DNA of 64,000 bases, taken from assembly GCA_963277665.1 (NCBI GenBank), contig OY728142.1:14336001-14400000 (forward strand), in the 5' to 3' direction. Below the pieces are notes generated by a model that had not been told where the DNA came from, searched no databases, and was given only the letters and a program-made list of their open reading frames with translations. Below, in pieces: positions 25,138 through 35,434 of this stretch (position 1 is the first letter of the stretch; every line of letters begins with the position of its first letter). Both the position numbers and the translations under genes were made by a program. Origin of the DNA: Viscum album. Lineage: Eukaryota > Streptophyta > Magnoliopsida > Santalales > Viscaceae.

Positions 25138-25850
25138 GAAATGTGGATTGATTCCTGTAACCAAATGATATATATTGAATCATATATCTCAAATATAAGG
25201 TCCAGTTTCAATATAAAAGTGAAACAATTCCCCCTCCATGTGTAGGGTTCAGAACTACATAGAGAATTTTCAATATGATAACTATGTGTGACTTGATTCC
25301 AATCACCACAAGATATATATTGACACATAGGTTTATAATCATGAGTCCATCCATGAGGAAAAATAATAAAATTCCCATTTACCATTTATAAGTTTGATCT
25401 ATTTGGGGAGTCTATGTAAGAACTATGTCTATCTTGATTATCATCCCCTTGAGATACATAGTGACATATGGATATAAATTTCAGGATCAGCCATGAATTA
25501 TTCTCTACATGAAAACTATATCCATGTAGAATCTTTTAGTATATTGGTGGAAAAAAATGAGAATAATAGTTCCCCCTTCCCTACACATGAGCCTAATCTG
25601 TGTAGGGATCATTATTTTAAAGAACTATGTGTCCCTTAATTCCTGCACTTATAGGATATGTAGTGACTCTCGGGTTACCAATCTTAGATATATCCATGAT
25701 ATAGAGAAAAACAATTTCACTTCCCTTATGTATAGATCAGACTTGTGTAAGTTATTATCTAATAAGAACTACATGTGACTTGATTCTCATTCCCTTGAGA
25801 TATGTAGTGATTCTTGGATCCTCCATTTCATTCCCTGTTGTGGATTCTCA
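25138..25850 (+). repeat. ~142-bp tandem repeat of the Tat spacer, second array
   Basis: Same unit as at 11,863-13,085. Starts are at about 25,138, 25,280, 25,421, 25,514 (short unit), 25,623 and 25,767. Open frames 25,128-25,385 (minus) and 25,557-25,778 (plus) fall on the repeat. Confidence 0.85.
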
Positions 25851-26470
25851 TCACTCCTAACTATCTCCCTCAATGAGAACCAAATTTGTGTGTGGATTCC
25901 TTCTCATAACAAAATGTGAATACCCCCTGCATATTCCCCTTCATGTACTCCCAAATGGTTCAATAAACTATTTAATTGTCTATTATTTCTCACATTGACC
26001 ATGACTCATGTGATCTTAGGGAACTTGGAAAGTTACTCTGACCATCATGATGAAGGTGCATTCTATCCAAATATAGGAAACCACATCCTTGTTGAACGAT
26101 ATTAAACTATAAGAAAAGAGATATTCATGTAGAAAATATAATCCCCTATGATGATTGGGTACTAAATAATCACATATTTTATCCCTTCAACTTGAAATGT
26201 GTTCAATTCACACTACATATCCTTTAGGGTTCTTGAATCCCTCATGAATTTTACATTCTCCATGAAACGAATTCATATATTCAATATCTATGTTAATACC
26301 AACCAATACCTTGAGTTGGTATCCTTCTCTTGGAACCTCAGGGACCTTCATCCCCCCTTCTCTTCATTATCTCATCTAGAAAATTGGTAACAGGGACTAG
26401 TTAATCCAAATGGACCCTACTATGATTCACTGGTGAATAACATAGTGCCTAAGATCTTGCACCTAGTGGA
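25851..26470 (+). repeat. Tat spacer module, copy B (left part)
   Basis: Non-coding. It parallels 13,086-13,770, ending in GATTCACTGGTGAATAAC and CACCTAGTGGATGTT. It is cut by the gag-only element and resumes at 37,065 as GATCTTAGAGGAT. Confidence 0.75.
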
Positions 26471-26475
26471 TGTTC
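26471..26475. repeat. target site duplication TGTTC, left copy
   Basis: The right copy at 37,060-37,064 is TGTTT. The uninterrupted module at ~13,712 reads ATGTTTTGATC, so the original site was TGTTT and the left copy has one C change. Confidence 0.8.
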
Positions 26476-28317
26476 TGTAACACCCCGAGATTTTATGAAA
26501 AATATTCCTTTTAATTTCATTAATGTCTTTTCTTGTACGCTACACCAAAAGGAGCTTGCACAACATGCATCCTTGACTTGCCTTTCATTATACGCAATCG
26601 CGGCCTTCCTCGATAGCGTGTGCAGTACGCAATACCGAGTTTCACTAAACAACGATATGCTATTAAAATATTATTAAAACTAGTCGTTATGAATAGTAAT
26701 AACAACTTTTTAAAATTTTGTAAATTTTATTTTTCAAATTGGACTTCATTTTTGGATTCGGAATATTGAAATTAGCTTCGGGTGAAATTTTGGTACTTTT
26801 CGGCTAACTTTCATTTTCTGATGAATAGTGAAAATTTCTAAATTTTAATTAAAAACAACCTTTTTAATAGAAATAATTAATAGTGGTAAATTATTAATTT
26901 GAGTGGTTTTAAAGTATATTTAGAATATATTTTTACAATTTAATACAATTTTGGTTATTGGATGTAATTTCACATTTAAACCAGACATAAACAACTGTCA
27001 ATCTTTTGATAGTTATTATCTCTTAAGAACACGTTATTTGTTTTGACGACGGAAATTAATTTTTAAATTAATTAATGCAACTGATATGTTTTTAATTTGG
27101 TAAAATAGATATCATTTTTTAATTCATAATATCAAATATAGCTTAGGCCTAATTTTTGGTATTTTTCTGGAAATTTTCATTTTTTGATGAATAGTGAAAC
27201 CACTAAGTGGTAGTTAAAAAAAATGAATTTTTCATAAAACTTAATTTTACCGCTTCTATGAGTAGAATTTCTAAAATCCGAGAGACACGGTTGATGTCAG
27301 TGAGAAAAATGTGGTTCAATGAGATGAAAATAATTTTTGGTGAATAGTAACTTTTTACTTTTTTTTACCACGGTTAAAAGTAAATAGGGTAATTAAGGGT
27401 AAAAATGATATTATTATTACCCTAACACATGTCCTAATTCTATTGGATAAGTTTAATTCGACCAAAAAAAATCTTAGGAATAAAATATAACCATTTAGGC
27501 CCACTTGTATTAGATTAGGACATTTATTATTAATTTATTTAAAGAAGGGTTAAAATAGTTAAAATCAAAGTTTAATAAGTAAATCATTTTTAATATAGGG
27601 TTATACATAAGATAAATTCTACTATAAATATTAATTAGAAATCTAAAACGATTTCCTACATAATGATATTTTATTTGTAATTTTTATACTTTAAATAAGT
27701 TAATTTATTTATGACACAAAGATGATGTAGTAATTATCCTATTAATGAAATATTGACATAATTGATGTTATAAATACCCAAATAAATGTAATTTGAGACT
27801 TTTTATGAATTCCACTAATTTTATAGGTTAATATGACATGTTATTATTGATTTAATTAACTTTTTTCTAACTAATCATTTTGTTATGAGTTTCACAAAAA
27901 TCAATTACTAAATAGTGTCAAAATTGACATAAAATAGTACTTAAAAACAATATTATATTATTAATTGTTATTTTATTCCTAAAAATATAAGGTTAGGCCA
28001 AATGACTTAGATAAGATTATATATATTAATAATAAACAACTTGGGGTTCGTTTGTCTTCTTATAGTAAGTTTATTAACCTTATAGTGTAAGAACACAAAA
28101 AGACACGGTAAAAGTAAAATTATCTAACTTAAAGTTAAATATAAATGATAAGGTTAAAATAGGAACCTAAACTTGTCTAACTTCTATTGTATGAGATTAT
28201 TTTGACCCTTCCCCACCTTAGATTCTAAATAAATCAATTTGGAGCTATTTAAAACCGAATTTGGCTTTATAATAAAATAATATTTTTAGTTATTCCAAAG
28301 GTGCCCCTCTCCTCCCT

Positions 28318-28326
28318 TATAAAAGG
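28318..28326 (+). promoter_or_regulatory. LTR TATA box
   Basis: TTATAAAAG within CTCCCTTATAAAAGGGCAC. The same box with a C-rich flank lies at 34,652 in the 3' LTR and 54,500 in the second element, and a TATAAATA at 63,397 in the third LTR. Transcription should start roughly 30 bp downstream; this is inferred. Confidence 0.75.
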
Positions 28327-28489
28327 GCACCTCCTCCCTCTCTTCCTCACACCACTTTGAGCCTTCAAGCTCGGACAACCCATGAAAAATTCTCTTCTCC
28401 AATTCCCTATCAACATCCTAGAGGTCCTGGTCTTCTTCAAAGACCAATTTTAGTGCCCTAAGAGGAAGACTCAAAGAGGCACTTCAAAG

Positions 28490-28500
28490 AAGAGGTAATG
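28490..28500 (+). other. candidate splice donor (exon end 28,494)
   Basis: AAGAG|GTAATG, about 170 bp after the TATA box. The equivalent sites are AAGAG|GTATAA at 54,678 and CAAG|GTAAGG at 63,544, so a donor is kept while flanking sequence differs. Paired with the acceptor at 30,973 it would remove 2,479 nt. Confidence 0.55.
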
Positions 28501-28660
28501 TCCGTTACCGATTCTTTCATCTTTATTTCTTCTTCCACTTATTCTTATTAGGTTGTTTAATTATGAAGTAATAACATCATTATCACTCATATACTAATAT
28601 GTTATTATAATTATGAAACAACCTTATTTCACCATTAATCCATCCTATGAAAAACGAAAT

Positions 28661-28705
28661 CACGGCGTGTGCGTACGTACGGAATACCGTCTCCACGCCG
28701 TGGTG
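28661..28705 (+). other. 45-nt stem-loop module, copy 1 (5' LTR, element 1)
   Basis: Geometry is 11-nt left arm, 22-nt loop, 12-nt right arm. CACGGCGTG (28,661-28,669) pairs perfectly with CACGCCGTG (28,694-28,702). The loop contains the palindrome CGTACGTACG and an inner stem ACGG-AATA-CCGT. Confidence 0.75.
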
Positions 28706-28845
28706 TAATCTATTTTCCACCACCACCTTACTTGGATGGGTATAATGGTGTACATAATAACTATATATGATTTTTTTAAAGTGATGTTGATTCTGAAATA
28801 GTATACATACACTCCAATACAATTCCATGATCATGAGAACGATAT

Positions 28846-28890
28846 CATCGCTCGTGCGTACGTACGGACTACCGTCTCCACGACGCGATG
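28846..28890 (+). other. 45-nt stem-loop module, copy 2 (5' LTR, element 1)
   Basis: Left arm CATCGCTCGTG pairs along all 11 nt with the right arm CACGACGCGATG, leaving one bulged base. The loop repeats CGTACGTACG and ACGG-ACTA-CCGT. The arms differ from copy 1 but still pair. Confidence 0.8.
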
Positions 28891-29043
28891 AGATTCATTC
28901 TCCATGTTAACCATTCATGAATGATTATAAAGTATATATAATAAGTAATCATGAAATATATGACATAATAATGATACTGGATTTACGTTTATATATATGT
29001 ATGTCATCTACTTAATTCCATTCTACTCAATAAGGAAAAAAAA

Positions 29044-29088
29044 CAGGGTTCATGCATACTTACAGTCTACCGTCTCCATGAACGGTGT
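29044..29088 (+). other. 45-nt stem-loop module, copy 3 (5' LTR, element 1)
   Basis: GTTCATG (29,048-29,054) pairs with CATGAAC (29,077-29,083). The loop is diverged (ACTTACAG instead of ACGTACGG), weakening the inner stem. The same copy in the 3' LTR keeps the consensus. Confidence 0.65.
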
Positions 29089-29589
29089 ATTTCTTTCCAT
29101 TTACTGATCTATTATATATATATATTCTGAATATATATTATATATAAATCATGTTTTATATTCTGGAATTAAGTAATCATGATCTAAGTAATCATATGAA
29201 TAATTACAAGTCAAAACACAGACGACAAATGAAACGATTTTACCCAAAATGCTCTTTAACATGAAATTTACAAAAGAACGGGTAATATAAAGCCATAAGT
29301 GAACCATATATGATATCATAACAATGAGTATAATTCTGTAATCAATGACATTATTTAAATCATTATACAGGAGGTTCGGATACTTACGAAGCAAATCGGA
29401 TCTAAGGTAATGGAAATATCACAATCTCATTTTTATCTGAGATTGTTTATACTTCAGAAAATTACTGGGGTGTATTTTATCATCCAAATCCATGTTTCCT
29501 AAATATGTAATATTATTTCCATCCACCTACAATTGTTTAAATCCAATTTTACCCTTTGGTGAGTTTTTAGTAAAATATATGAAAGGAAT

Positions 29590-29637
29590 CTTTTGTCGTT
29601 TTTCGTACGAGGTACTTTTTGACTTTTCCGACAAAAG
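29590..29637 (+). repeat. 9-bp inverted repeat with 30-nt loop
   Basis: CTTTTGTCG and CGACAAAAG, followed by TACGAG, which also echoes the TACGAGGTAC in the loop. It is kept in the 3' LTR at ~35,933-35,980. Role unknown; it might be part of leader RNA structure. Confidence 0.55.
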
Positions 29638-30718
29638 TACGAGAAGAATGTTTTTTTAACTTATATGGCATGAAAGGATTTTTACGGTTTTATAAAGCCA
29701 TATTTTCATGAATCTTCCTCAAAAATATTTCATGAATATTTTCAAGAAAATACTTTTCTTTTAAAAATTCATGACATTTTGTGAAAAGAAAATGATTTTA
29801 AAGAAGAAAGGATATTTTCCTCAAGAATTCATTTCAAGTGTTTTATCAAAACCATTTTCCATCTAAAATGAAATTATTTCATATGTGTATGTTTTAAGTA
29901 TAATGTCTATTTTATTTACATGGTTTCAATTTTCTTATTATGAAATTATATCCATTTGTTTTATATGGATTATGAAATGATGGGATGATGTTTATGAAAC
30001 ACATTTTATTCTTTGGGTTATGATGAATGTTTTAAGTTTATTTTGTGGAACAAGTAAGAATGATTTCACTATGATATGGGTGGGACCTATATCTCCCTCC
30101 AATGTATTGGGTCAAGATTTATATCTCATGAGATAGACATGGATGGAACGGCAAGTTAAACCAGTTCAGTAATACAGGACTGGAACGATGAGTGAACTCG
30201 ATTCAGAAAGGGACTTTGTCCACTAAGATGGTATTGGAAGCAATGTCTTGGCTACTATGGAAATCATATCATGTGCTTAATGGTTTCCACAATTACATGT
30301 TTTATTCCCATGATATTTTATCATTCTTAATGTTTCATTATGATCTATGCCTTGCGTACTTCCATGTTTTATGTCATTGCTCAAGCTTTTGATGTTTAAA
30401 CATTATGTTCATGTTTTTAAGTTCAAATGTATATGGTATGTTTTATTTTATCCATTAATACCCTTACTGAGCATTTGAGCTCACCCTTTTTATGTTTTCT
30501 TTTCCCCAGGATATAAAGAAAGGTTTTAGTTAAGAAAAAAAAGGGGAAGATCTTTATGGGAGATGTTGAATATCTTTCACCACGATTAGAAGATTACATT
30601 CCAAGTTTCCAAAGACACTAAACTATTACGGTCCTTGTGTGTCTGTTTTTGTAATGTATTAAGTATTCTGCTAAAGTAATGTAATGTCCATGTATGTTAA
30701 GCTTCGGGTCTCTACAGT

Positions 30719-30730
30719 TGGTATCAGAGG
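30719..30730 (+). promoter_or_regulatory. primer binding site, initiator tRNA-Met type
   Basis: TGGTATCAGAGG lies 2 nt after the LTR end and matches the standard plant methionine-tRNA site except for its last base. It fixes the LTR/internal boundary. Confidence 0.9.
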
Positions 30731-30959
30731 AAAGGTTTAGTCAACCTTTGGAAACTAGGATGTGAAAACGTTAGTGAGATCCCTAGAGATATGTCTAAGG
30801 TATGTCTAGGGATGTCTCTAAGGTTAAGTATACGTATAGGTTATAGTCCTAGAATTTCACTAACGATCTTATAATTTAACCTAAGATGTTAGATATTGAG
30901 GGTACTCCCCCTTTACTGTGTTGTTTTCTCTAGCATGATTTTTGCCTCTCACAGAATTC

Positions 30960-30976
30960 TTTTTCTGTTTTAGTTA
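30960..30976 (+). other. candidate splice acceptor before gag
   Basis: The pyrimidine-rich TTCTTTTTCTGTTTTAG ends at 30,973, three nt before the ATG. The second element has GATTTTTTGGTTTTAG in the same place (ends 50,903) although the surrounding DNA has diverged. Confidence 0.55.
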
Positions 30977-31387
30977 ATGGAGGGAACCAGAAGGAATTTG
31001 GTTAATATTAAATCCAATAGACAAATTGGTGACTATGAGAAACAAAATTGTGTAATGACTAGAGAGAAAGATATTGTTATTATGCCGAATCAGTCATCGC
31101 GATATATGATTAACAAGGTGAAATTTAGTGGTATGCCTAATTCATCAAAGAAGAGGAAGATAGACTATTATGCATGTTCGCATGTTGAGGAGCATAAAGA
31201 AAGGAAGATTGAGATTTATAAAGAAGGGAAGAAGTACCTTGAGGAATACCTCAAATAGAGGGACCGATGTTATCTGTGTGGAGAAAAGGGTCATAGAGTG
31301 ACAGACTGTTATGGAGTTCAATGTATTATTTGTGGAGAACATGGGCATTACCCAACTCAATGCCCTGACCTATTAAGTTACTTCTAA
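30977..31387 (+). pseudogene. gag: short Gag-like protein with two CCHC zinc knuckles, one stop codon
   Basis: A single frame of 136 codons runs from ATG 30,977 to TAA 31,385-31,387, broken only by TAG at 31,256-31,258 (a C-to-T change from CAG would explain it). The first 93 codons are lysine-rich. After the stop come CYLCGEKGHRVTDC (31,268-31,309) and CIICGEHGHYPTQC (31,322-31,363), both perfect CX2CX4HX4C knuckles that would bind nucleic acid. No capsid-like domain is evident, and at 136 residues it is far shorter than a normal gypsy Gag, so it may serve only as an RNA-binding factor. The start is chosen because an acceptor-like AG precedes it and the second element has an ATG at the same point. 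Confidence 0.75.
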
Positions 31388-32013
31388 ATCAAGGAAGGAC
31401 TTATTCCAGTACAATAATTGAAGAGGATGGATTGAAGTGTTTATGTATTGGTATTCAAGAATAATGTTGTTGAGGTACTTTTATTGTGTATTAGAATATT
31501 TTTGTATTATTCTATTGTGGTTTTCAATAATTTTATGGTACCGGTAACCATGGAAAGTGATTGAGATATTTTTGGTAAGCAGATGATATGCGCATAATGA
31601 AGGGATAAGAAGATAATGAGATGTTTGATTGTATTCATATAAGGACTAAGTGATATTATGGTTTGAGTATAAAGAATTTTGAGGATTTTGGTTTGTGGAA
31701 AGTGTTAACTTTTAACTGCATTCATGTTTTCACTAAGGTTCAATGGGCATTCATTCTTTAAGAGAATACATGATTAAGGTATCCACATGTTTGTAATTTG
31801 ACCAACAAGATATATCTCATGATATATGGGGGATAAATGATGGCATTCACGTGATTGTTATGTGACATTTCAAGTAATCATTTTCTTTATACTATGATCT
31901 TGGACCAAAGTATTTTAGATAATCCTAATGATTGGAATGGATTATGTTGGACATAAGTTAGGATAGAACTTTTTTCGATATTATTTATGGGATGTTATAG
32001 TAATATAGCTTTA
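31388..32013 (+). other. non-coding internal spacer, shared with element 2
   Basis: I see no domain. It is alignable by eye with 51,400-51,960: the stretches TTATGTATTGG...TTCAAGAATAATGTTGTTGAGG and AAGGTTCAATGGGCATTCA have counterparts there. Shared order without coding suggests an inherited spacer rather than a fresh deletion of pol. Confidence 0.5.
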
Positions 32014-32135
32014 TAAAAAGGACAACCTGTAGGACAGGCGACAGCCCATCGCGTCGGACAAGGCTGTGGGAATCGAACCCACAACTGAAGTGCGACTGGC
32101 CTTTATCGCCTACCACTGGCTAACAGGAAGTCCCT
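32014..32135 (-). mobile_element. tRNA-derived SINE-like insertion
   Basis: On the minus strand an RNA polymerase III A box, GTTAGCCAGTGGTA (32,124-32,111), is followed about 31 bp later by a perfect B box, GGTTCGATTCC (32,079-32,069), inside a T-arm-like GTGGG...CCCAC. A short 3' part ends in CTTTTTATAA. The block is much GC-richer than its surroundings and is missing from the second element. It does not fold into a complete tRNA because the acceptor arms do not pair. I could not find a clear target duplication. Confidence 0.6.
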
Positions 32136-32353
32136 ATTTAGTAGAAACTAGTTTTATTATATTAAGCATTATGATATATGAAGTATAAGTCCATTTTAGG
32201 AACCATATATGATTATTCTCACTATATATGGACTTATGTAAGTTTTGATAACTTTTCTAACCTTTTTTTGCGACAGATGGAATGACCCATCATTCTATCA
32301 CATGATCTGCTAACACATCATGAATGACAAATTCAACTTCATTTCTTTAAGAG

Positions 32354-32560
32354 ATGAAGTGGAAATTTTCCAAAGAAAGACCAACGGTGAGACTGTACAA
32401 AAATCACAAAAGTATTTCTTCTAATTCCAATTTCATCAACTTTAGGGAAATGATCTTGAAAACCAAAAAATGTTGTCCTAGTGCCCTTATATCCGATGAA
32501 TCAGATGGTACCTTAGATCTTCACAAATTTATGTCTTTCTGTCTGTTGGCTTTTCCATAG
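32354..32560 (+). other. hypothetical 68-codon open frame in element 1
   Basis: I do not recognise the product. The DNA around its start (TTTAAGAGATGAAGTGGAAATTTT) has a counterpart at ~52,320-52,350 in the second element. There the shared residues RDEVEI sit in a different frame from this ATG, so this open frame may be accidental while the older coding frame, if any, was the other one. Confidence 0.25.
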
Positions 32561-32796
32561 CCATGTTCTCTACCACTCTCTATCAGAACATGATGGTTAG
32601 ATTTCTCTTCCATATCCATATTTTAACTTATGTGGAAACCCAGTGATTAGTTTATTTGGGTAACCGTTACATTTCATGCTTTTTTTTTAAATATCGGTTT
32701 TCGTATTCCTTTTTAAGAAGTGGGTTTCTATTAAAGAAACTTTCGAGTAGTAAACCATTTATAACCCCAACGAATTTCGAGGGCGAAATTCATTTT

Positions 32797-32809
32797 AAGG
32801 GGGGTAGAA
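32797..32809 (+). promoter_or_regulatory. polypurine tract of gag-only element 1
   Basis: AAGGGGGGTAGAA abuts the 3' LTR start TGTAACACCCC and is preceded by CGAGGGCGAAATTC, a context common before gypsy 3' LTRs. Confidence 0.9.
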
Positions 32810-34651
32810 TGTAACACCCCGAGATTTTATGAAAAATATTCTTTTTAATTTCATTAATGTCTTGTGTTGTACGCTACACCAAAAGGAGCTTGCACAAAAT
32901 GCATCCTTGACTTGCCTTTAATTACACGCAATCGCGACCTTCCTCGATAGCGTGTGTAGTACGTAATACCGAGTTTCACCAAACAACAATATGCTATTAA
33001 AATATTATTAAAACTAGTCGTTATGAAAAGTAATAACCACTTTTTGAAATTTTGTAAATTTTATTTTTCAAAATGGACTTCATTTTTGGATTCGGAATAT
33101 TGAAATTATCTTAGGGTGAAATTTTGGTACTTTTCGGCTAACTTTCATTTTCTGATGAATAGTGAAAATTTCTAAATTTTAATTAAAAACAACCTTTTTA
33201 ATAGAAATAATTAATAGTGATAAATTATTAAATTTGAGCGGTTTTAAATTATATTTAGAATATATTTTTACAATTTAATACAATGTTGGTTATTGGATGT
33301 AATTTCACATTTAAACCAGACATAAACAACTGTCAATCTTTTGATAGTTATTATCTCTTAAGAACACGCTATTTGTTTTGACGACGGGAATTAATTTTTA
33401 AATTAATTAATGAAAATGATATGTTTTGAGTTTGGTAAAATAGACATCATTTTTTAATTCATAATATCAAATATAGCTTAGGCCTAATTTTTGGTATTTT
33501 TCTGGAAACTTTCATTTTTTGATGAATAGTGAAACCACAAAGTGGTAGTTAAAAAAATGAATTTTTCATAAAACTTAATTTTACCGCTTTTGTGAGTGGA
33601 ATTTCAAAACTCCTAGAGACATGTTTGATGTCAGTAAGAAAAATGTGGTTCAATGAGATGAAAATATTTTTTGGTGAATCGTAACTTTTTACTTTTTTTT
33701 TACCACGGTTAAAAGTAAATAGGGTAATTAAGGGTAAAAATGATATTATTATTACCCTAACACATGTTCTAATTCTATTTGATAAGTTTAATTCGACCAA
33801 AAACAACTTTAGGAATAAAATATGACCATTTAGGCCCACATGGATTAGATTAGGACATTTATTATTAATTTATTTAAAGAAGGGTTAAAATAGTTAAAAT
33901 CAAAGTTTAATAAGTAAATAATTTTTAATATAGGGTTATACATAAGATAAATTCTACTATAAATATTAATTAGAAATATAAAACAATTTCCTACATAATT
34001 ATATTTTTTTTGTAATTTTTAGACTTTAAATAAGTTAATTTATTTATGACACAAAGATGATGTAGTAATTATCTTATTAATGAAATATTGACATAATTGA
34101 TGTTATAAATACCCAAATAAATGTAATTTGAGACTTTTTATGAATTCCACTAATTTTATAGGTTAATATGACATGTTATTATTGATTTAATTAACTTTTT
34201 TAGAACAAATAATTCTGTTATGAGTTTCAAAAAGATCAATTACTAAATAGTGTCAAAATTGACATAAAATAGTTTTTAAAAAAATATTATATTATTAATT
34301 GTTATTTTATTCCTAAAAATCTATGTTTCGGACAAATGACTTAGATAAGGTTATATATATTAATAATAAACAACTTGGGGTTCTTTTTTCTTCTTATAGT
34401 AAGTTTATTAACCTTATAGTGTAAGAACACAAAAAAGACACGGTAAAAGTAAAGTTGTCTAACTTAAAGATAAATATAAATGATAAGGTTAAAATAGGAA
34501 CCTAAACGTGTCTAAATTCTATTGGATGAGAGGATTTCGACCCATCCCCACCTTATCTTATAAATAAATCAATTTGGATCTATTTAAAACCGAATTTGGC
34601 TTTATAATAAAATAATATTTTTAGTTATTCCAAAGCTGCCCCTCTCCTCCC

Positions 34652-34660
34652 TTATAAAAG
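34652..34660 (+). promoter_or_regulatory. TATA box in 3' LTR of element 1
   Basis: TTATAAAAG in the same CTCCC...GGGCACC context as 28,318. A transcript started here would run out into Tat spacer. Confidence 0.7.
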
Positions 34661-34824
34661 GGCACCTCCTCCCTCTCTTCCTCACACCACTTTGAGCCTT
34701 CAAGATCGGCCAACCCGTTCCAAATTATCTTCTCCACTTCCCTAGAAACATCCTATAGGTATTGGTCTTCTTCAAAGACCAATTTTAGTGCCCTAAGAGG
34801 AAGACTCAAAGAGGCGCTTCAAAG

Positions 34825-34835
34825 AAGAGGTAATG
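34825..34835 (+). other. candidate splice donor in 3' LTR of element 1
   Basis: AAGAG|GTAATG with exon end at 34,829, identical to the 5' LTR site. Confidence 0.5.
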
Positions 34836-34995
34836 TCCATTACCGATTCTTTCATCTTTATTTCTTCTTCCACTTCTTCTTATTAGGTTGTTTCATTATG
34901 AAGTAATAAAATCAGTATCAATAATATACTGATATGTTATTATAATTATGAAACAACCTTATTTCACCATCTATCCATCCTATGGAAAACGAAAT

Positions 34996-35040
34996 CACCG
35001 CGCGTGCGTACGTACGGAATACCGTCTCCATGTCGTGGTG
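34996..35040 (+). other. 45-nt stem-loop module, copy 1 (3' LTR, element 1)
   Basis: The arms CACCGCGCGTG and CATGTCGTGGTG differ from the 5' LTR copy, yet pair over all 11 left-arm positions if two G-T pairs and one bulge are allowed. Confidence 0.75.
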
Positions 35041-35180
35041 TAATCTATTTTCCACCACCACCTTACTTGGATGGGTATAATGGTGTATATAATAACTATA
35101 TATGATTATTGTAAAGTAATATTGATTCTTAAATATTATACATACACTCCAATACAATTCCACGATCATGAGAACGATAT

Positions 35181-35225
35181 CATCGCTCGTGCATACGTAC
35201 GGACTACCGTCTCCACGACGCGATG
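35181..35225 (+). other. 45-nt stem-loop module, copy 2 (3' LTR, element 1)
   Basis: Arms are identical to the 5' LTR copy 2. The loop has one change, CATACGTACGG for CGTACGTACGG. Confidence 0.75.
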
Positions 35226-35389
35226 AGATTCATTCTCCACGTTAACCATTCATGAATGATTATAAAGTATATATAATATTTAATCATGAAATATATTACA
35301 CAGTAATGATACTGGATTTATGTGTATATATATTTATTTCATCTACTTAATTCCATTCAACTCAATAAGGAAAAGAAAATAGCGTTCAT

Positions 35390-35434
35390 GCGTACGTACG
35401 GTCTACCGTCTCCATGAACGGTGTATTTCTTTCC
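35390..35434 (+). other. 45-nt stem-loop module, copy 3 (3' LTR, element 1)
   Basis: CGTTCATG (35,393-35,400) pairs with CATGAACG (35,413-35,420). With an intervening CGTACGTACGG the module is shortened, so boundaries are approximate. The inner stem ACGG-TCTA-CCGT is intact. Confidence 0.65.

Larger units (their letters stand above)
26476..30716 (+). repeat. 5' LTR of gag-only element 1 (4,241 bp)
   Basis: It contains in order a TATA box (28,318), a splice donor (28,494), three 45-nt stem-loop modules (28,661-29,088) within a degenerate ~187-bp triplication, an AT-repeat tract (29,112-29,150), and a 9-bp inverted repeat (29,590/29,629). The first ~1.8 kb are AT-rich with no coding sequence. 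Open frames at 26,449-26,705, 28,583-28,834, 29,149-29,394 and 30,192-30,392 are not proteins I recognise. Confidence 0.9.

Noticed and set aside
26495..26677. Small genes at the LTR start on both strands
   Set aside because: Overlapping open frames on both strands at an LTR edge; the partner LTR at 32,830-33,010 does not keep the same frames.
28661..29088. Hammerhead ribozyme (retrozyme) in the LTR
   Set aside because: The conserved hammerhead core (CTGATGA and GAAA flanking a cleavage triplet between three helices) is not present in the modules.
32014..32135. Functional tRNA gene
   Set aside because: A and B boxes are good, but acceptor arms do not pair and no clear anticodon arm forms; a SINE-like element fits better.
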